Shown here piece after piece: positions 59,448 through 64,000 of a stretch of 64,000 bases of DNA (position 1 is the first letter of the stretch; each line of letters starts with the position of its first letter). Below the pieces are notes generated by a model. It worked only from the letters and a program-made list of their open reading frames with translations. It was not told where the DNA came from and searched no databases. The DNA comes from Tetracentron sinense (Eukaryota > Streptophyta > Magnoliopsida > Trochodendrales > Trochodendraceae): the NCBI GenBank assembly GCA_015143295.1, contig CM026570.1, positions 8,580,047-8,644,046 of the forward strand, read 5' to 3'. Position numbers and translations under genes: made by a program.

Positions 59448-60225
59448 TGTGCATTGAGAACCATTATCATCCTTTAGGAATTTGAACAATTATGTATATT
59501 GCATACTATTATTGAAATATTAATCCACCGAGAGATTTTTAAATTTTAGGATCCTCTTTGATAGTTGGAACTCTATCGAGCCCTCGTGCCCTCTATAAAC
59601 TACATTGCGGGATCGGATTTGGTTGGCTCTCGCCAGACCAAAACTGCCTGACTCATTCACAGAGCCTGAGTGAGCCGTTAAACTATCCTTTCAATCTTGG
59701 TTATATTGGTTCAAATTTTTTAAATATTTTTCGTAAAACCGAGGTTACATTGTTGAGGTGAGACGTAATCCCATCCCTTGCCATCCAAAAAAAAGTAATC
59801 CCATCCCTTGCATTGCTGGTTCCAAGACCAAGTAAATAGGATCGCATCATGTTTGAAGGTGGCATAAAATGTTTGAAAAATCATGACATGATTGATTCAC
59901 TAATGACAAATATTTGGAATAAGGCAATGATAATCTCTGATGTAAAGGTCAACTTGTTGGCTTAACAGTTGTAAGTTGGTGTAGACACCCTATTTTACTC
60001 GGGTTCATAATTCCTTTCTACTTTAATTATTTAATTCTCCACCTTCCAACTCTCCAAGGCTTATAGGATTTCTCATCTTAAAAACTCATTTCAATCTTAA
60101 CTCTATGAGCGCGGGTTTCGGGTAAACCCTAGTTTGAATCTCATAGGGTGAGTTTAGAGTCGCCACCTATTCATTCAGAAGGGATAAGTCCCAAAGGTTT
60201 GGATAAGATCTTGATCTGTGGCCCA
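59448..60225. other. Intergenic DNA with retroelement-like words
   Basis: Contains tttagagtcgccacctat at about 60150, a phrase common in large plant retrotransposons. No borders found. Confidence 0.3.
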
Positions 60226-63200
60226 AGTGTTGGACATATATGCCCTCGAAAGCTAATAAGAGACTTTTCTATGTTGATTAGACAAACATCATATTCACAC
60301 AACCAACTATAAAGGGTATTTATATTAATTACTGTCTCATATGATGATGACATAAAGTTCCATAGGTAACATTGTAGGAAAATCATGCAAAGGTTGCGAG
60401 GAGATATGATTTTCCGGTTCCTTGTAAACCTAATATTGTTCGAAGCCTCTAGAGTACTGGTTGGGCGCCGTACTTCATCATGGCTTGCACATGTGTAGTT
60501 CTATGAGATAGTGTGATGAATCTCATTCACAGAGAGTGGTGACTCTTGACTAACATGTGAGTATATGTAGCAAGTACATAATACTGAACGGGGTCACTAG
60601 TGGATACCCTATGGAATACACTGTCAGATTGTATTAGGGTTATCCATTTGACAAATTGTCCTTAGACCTGAGAGGTTAACATTTTCTCAGACATTTGTCT
60701 ATATGGCTTTGATGTGCCAATCGGCAATGTCCAATACACAGGACTAACTCCGGGTACGTTGGGTCATGTACACTATGTTTGGAGAAGTGTGTAAACACTC
60801 AATAAGGAATCCACAACTCCTTAATTGGAGATAATGATATCAAGGTGATACTTGTTGAACTGAACTGTTAAATCCAGTACTGGTGCTTTTCGGTAAAATG
60901 GTCTTTATCGAAGTTGATATTTTTAATATGGAAAAGTATATATAAATATATATTTCAGTTCTTTTCTAATGTTTTCTTCAAAAGTGTTTTGGAGGTTTAG
61001 TTCAATGAAAAGTAATCATGAGAAAGAGTTCTATTCATAAGCTAGGGACTAAGACAGTGGAATAGTTCCAATCCCGGAAGCTTACAAGTGATATCGGAAT
61101 GTGGAAGGATTTATTTGTAAATATATTGTGAGATGGTACTTACAAGCAATTCTCTAATTTCTTGAGGTTAATCACATTGTGTTAATGGACATTAATTGTG
61201 ATTGGTGGAAGTTCAGGGACTTAGATAACATTCTATGATCCTAATGGAGTTTTAGGAAAGGTGTTTCCTAGTAACAATGCTTCAACCAAAAAGGTGAAGT
61301 ACTTGGTCCCACAACCGGAAATAGGAGATCCCTTTAGATCCCACATACAAGGACCTTCTTAAAGTATTTAATTTAATTTATAATTAAATTAATTAATTTC
61401 TCTAAGTAATCACTATATGGTATAGTGAAGCTCTAAAAGGTGGAATCACATTAGATGTGAAAAACCAAATGGGTAGGACCCATTGGGAATTATTATAAAA
61501 GAATAATTCAAGTGACCAAGAGGGTTTTGGAAACCCTTTAGGCGTGTAGGGTGGGACGCCCACTTCAAGGAGGAATAATAATTGTTATTATTTTAATTAG
61601 TTTCTAATTAATTAACACCTTATTGGATAAGGTTAGTTAGTTAGTTAGTTAGTTACTAATTAAAGATTTCCTAATTGTTAGGGATTCCATTAGTTAGTTA
61701 CTAATTCAAGATTCCTTATTGGATAAGGATAAGATTAGTTACTAATGGATAAGGTTGGTTTCTTTTAAGATTAATCCTAATTGGATTAGGAGAATAATCA
61801 ATAAAGGAAACTATTGAGGAATCCTAATTGGATTAGGATAAGGTTAATGAATTATAATTGGATTACAATTCAAGCAACCAAGAGGGAACATATATAAAGG
61901 ATTGGATGCCCAGCCCTTTATGATATATAATTCTCCAGAGTTTTTTCTTCTCTCCCTCTCCAAAAACCTCACACCCTCCCCTCTCTCTCCTTGAGGTGTA
62001 CGGTCACACCCATCTCTCTCTTCTTTTGTCTTCTTGATTGGATCTTGAGGAAAAGCAAGAATTCATCTTGTTCATCAAGAAAGGTTCTTAATCAATAAAG
62101 ATTGGATCTTTATTCAAGATTCCTAGAGCTGGAAATTTGGAAGGGCCATTAGCTTCCATTAGAGAAAGCTTTAAAGGAAAAAGAAGGTTCGTGTGAATCG
62201 ACAGGAGACTTGACACTTGTGAAGTTTTGCGAGTACTATTCTAACGTGGATTTGACTTAACAATTTCAAAGTCGCAAAGGTGAATGTTATTCTAACCTTC
62301 ATTGAATAAAATCAATTAGAATCTTAGTCAGATCTTGGGATTCGATGTATGCCCCCCAAGAACTGTGTTTCTAAAATTAAAAAGTGGCATACTTTCACCA
62401 AGATCAGGGTAAGGGCTATGCTTCTCTTTGATTTTTTGAGTTTAATCAAGATTTATATCCAGATTGCTCCCCTATGAATTTTGGTAGCCCTAATGAATCA
62501 ATCTTCTAGATTCTTGATTATTGGATAATCATTATTAGGCCTAAGGGATCCCCCTCTAGTTATTGAGGGAGTAATCAATCCCTTATAAATTAGTGTGATA
62601 CTAATTTTGGTTTTGGATTTTTTCAAAACATCTTTTCATAAGGGATAGGTATTTAGAGATATCCAAATCTTGATTATAGCCTTCAAGGATTTGGAAATCC
62701 TTTTAGAATATTAAATTAAATTGTTTAATTTATTTTAGAGAGCCCAGGACAAGTTTTCCCTTTGATATATACCACTTAGATACCCATTGATATTTTGGCT
62801 AGCATAAATAGATGAGATTTTATTTATTAAATGTTAATTAATAAATGTCATGGTGTTAGACACCCTTGCTTAAGTGTTCTTGGAGATTAAAGCTTATTTC
62901 GATTAAAATTGATTCATGGATTTTCGGATTTGTATTTGATTAGAAGAATCGATACAGTTTCGGTATTTCGGCCATAACTTTGTGACCGTAAGTCCGATTT
63001 AGGTCCGTCAGTATATCGTTTCGAAGCCGTCGAAAAGATCTACAACTTTCGTGAAGAAAGTTTTTCCAGAATCAATCGTTTTGAGGGTCAAAACTTGAGT
63101 CGAAAATCTAAAGCGGGAAAAAGAGTTTTCTAAATTAATTTTCCAAGAGGCTTTCAAATTTTTCCTAAAGTCCATTATTTGATTTGAGAGCATGGGATGC

Positions 63201-64000
63201 TATTAAATCGTTTAATGGGCTATCAATTAATTAAATAGTTTAATTATTTGATTCGAGAGCACGAGCTGAGATTTAATTAAATTGTTTAATTATCTTCTTC
63301 GAGTCCACAGGCTATCATTTAATTAAATGTTAATTATGATATCTTTTATGGTTCCCTAAAAAGTTTATGAGAATAATACCATAATTATTGTAGTTGATTT
63401 AGATCAATTACATGTGCTCAGAATGACTGCCTGCATAGTATTTATAAGTTTTTATTTGATTAATAGTTAATCAAGTAATTACATAAATGCCATTGGTTGA
63501 GATACAGAGTTTTATCTCAAGTAAATTTTAATTGATAGAGATCAATTATTTTATGGACATTTAATACTAGTGTTTAGGGTATTATTTTATTTAATTGTTA
63601 AATCAAATAATCCCTAAAGCAGTTGGCCATTATGGAAAATTTTGAATTCACCTATTATTGATTTGGAATCAATATAAAGTGATATTAAAAATTAGCAATT
63701 TGCTGATTTTTATTTTGGTCTTTTAATAGTTATTAGATCAAAATAATATAGAAGGGATTAGATCCCTAGACTAGCCGAATTTAATATGGTGTTTTCTATT
63801 TGTTTATCAATTGAGGAATGTGAGGATGAATTTTAAGGTTAGATTAAATTTTAGAGAAATTGTTTCTCTTAATGATTTTCTAAGCATTAAAGAAAAATTG
63901 TTTTCTTTTAATGATGATCTAAAAATCCTAAGAATTCATTCTTGTCATGCTTGTTTTCTTTGCTCTAGGGTATTTCTATTAAATGTTAATAGAGACCTTA
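60226..64000 (+). mobile_element. Possible long LTR or LARD, cut by window end
   Basis: Begins TGTTGGACATATATG and contains no gene over 3.8 kb. A TATA box (tatataaa, about 61891) is followed about 60-90 bp later by a CT-rich stretch (ctctccctctccaaaaacctc), a promoter-leader arrangement in the + direction. A (TTAG)n run lies at 61630-61652. The 62.7-64 kb part is AT-rich with repeated taattaaat words. Terminal repeats cannot be checked because the right side is outside the window. Confidence 0.3.

Overview
The window is nuclear DNA of a flowering plant, almost certainly a eudicot. Evidence: intron-split genes with GT-AG borders, one plant-specific FANTASTIC FOUR gene, one NPK1/ANP-type MAPKKK gene, and a dense layer of plant transposons (Copia, TRIM, CACTA, MULE, Helitron, Tourist MITE, LINE, SINE). 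The species cannot be named from the sequence. Only two host genes are well supported: an intact-looking FAF gene (+ strand, 23914-24816) and a 17-exon ANP-type kinase gene (- strand, 39576-49116) that carries several lesions.

Layout. 1-1.4 kb: intergenic. 1.43-6.38 kb: a complete but dead Ty1/Copia element on the - strand with two 341/342-bp LTRs, PBS and PPT. 7.7-9.4 kb: an LTR-like scrap and a CACTA (En/Spm) deletion derivative. 10.4-13.6 kb: short tandem repeats, MITEs and the 3' end of a second Copia. 14.2-16.2 kb: a LINE tail and a large LTR-like block. 18.3-19.1 kb: a degenerate tandem repeat split by a 447-bp Tourist-type foldback MITE. 19.6-20.0 kb: a 204-bp tandem duplication. 21.7 and 26.7 kb: two related Helitrons in opposite orientation. 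23.7-24.8 kb: the FAF gene. 25-29 kb: hairpins and a GGAGCTCC-type repeat family. 31.8-32.2 kb: a LINE RNase H tail. 32-39.5 kb: mostly featureless AT-rich DNA with a G23 tract.

39.6-57.3 kb holds the most informative structure. The ANP gene can be read exon by exon to an expected 673-codon product, but it has (i) no GT donor after exon 2, with a 330-bp TRIM inserted 3 nt further on, (ii) a 12-bp deletion removing four residues after the catalytic loop, and (iii) a TAG where family members have Lys at the end of exon 14. About 180 bp upstream of its ATG sits a 1.6-kb long-TIR element, itself split by a 6,358-bp MuDR-type MULE with a perfect 9-bp target duplication (TATTTTATT). The MULE transposase gene is nearly intact, with a single in-frame stop.

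57.3-64 kb: a tRNA-derived SINE, a foldback element with internal tandem expansion, and an AT-rich block that may be a long LTR cut by the window end. I found no CRISPR array, rRNA, tRNA or organelle gene. The main value of the window is as a layered record of insertions around a decaying kinase paralogue, not as a new gene system.
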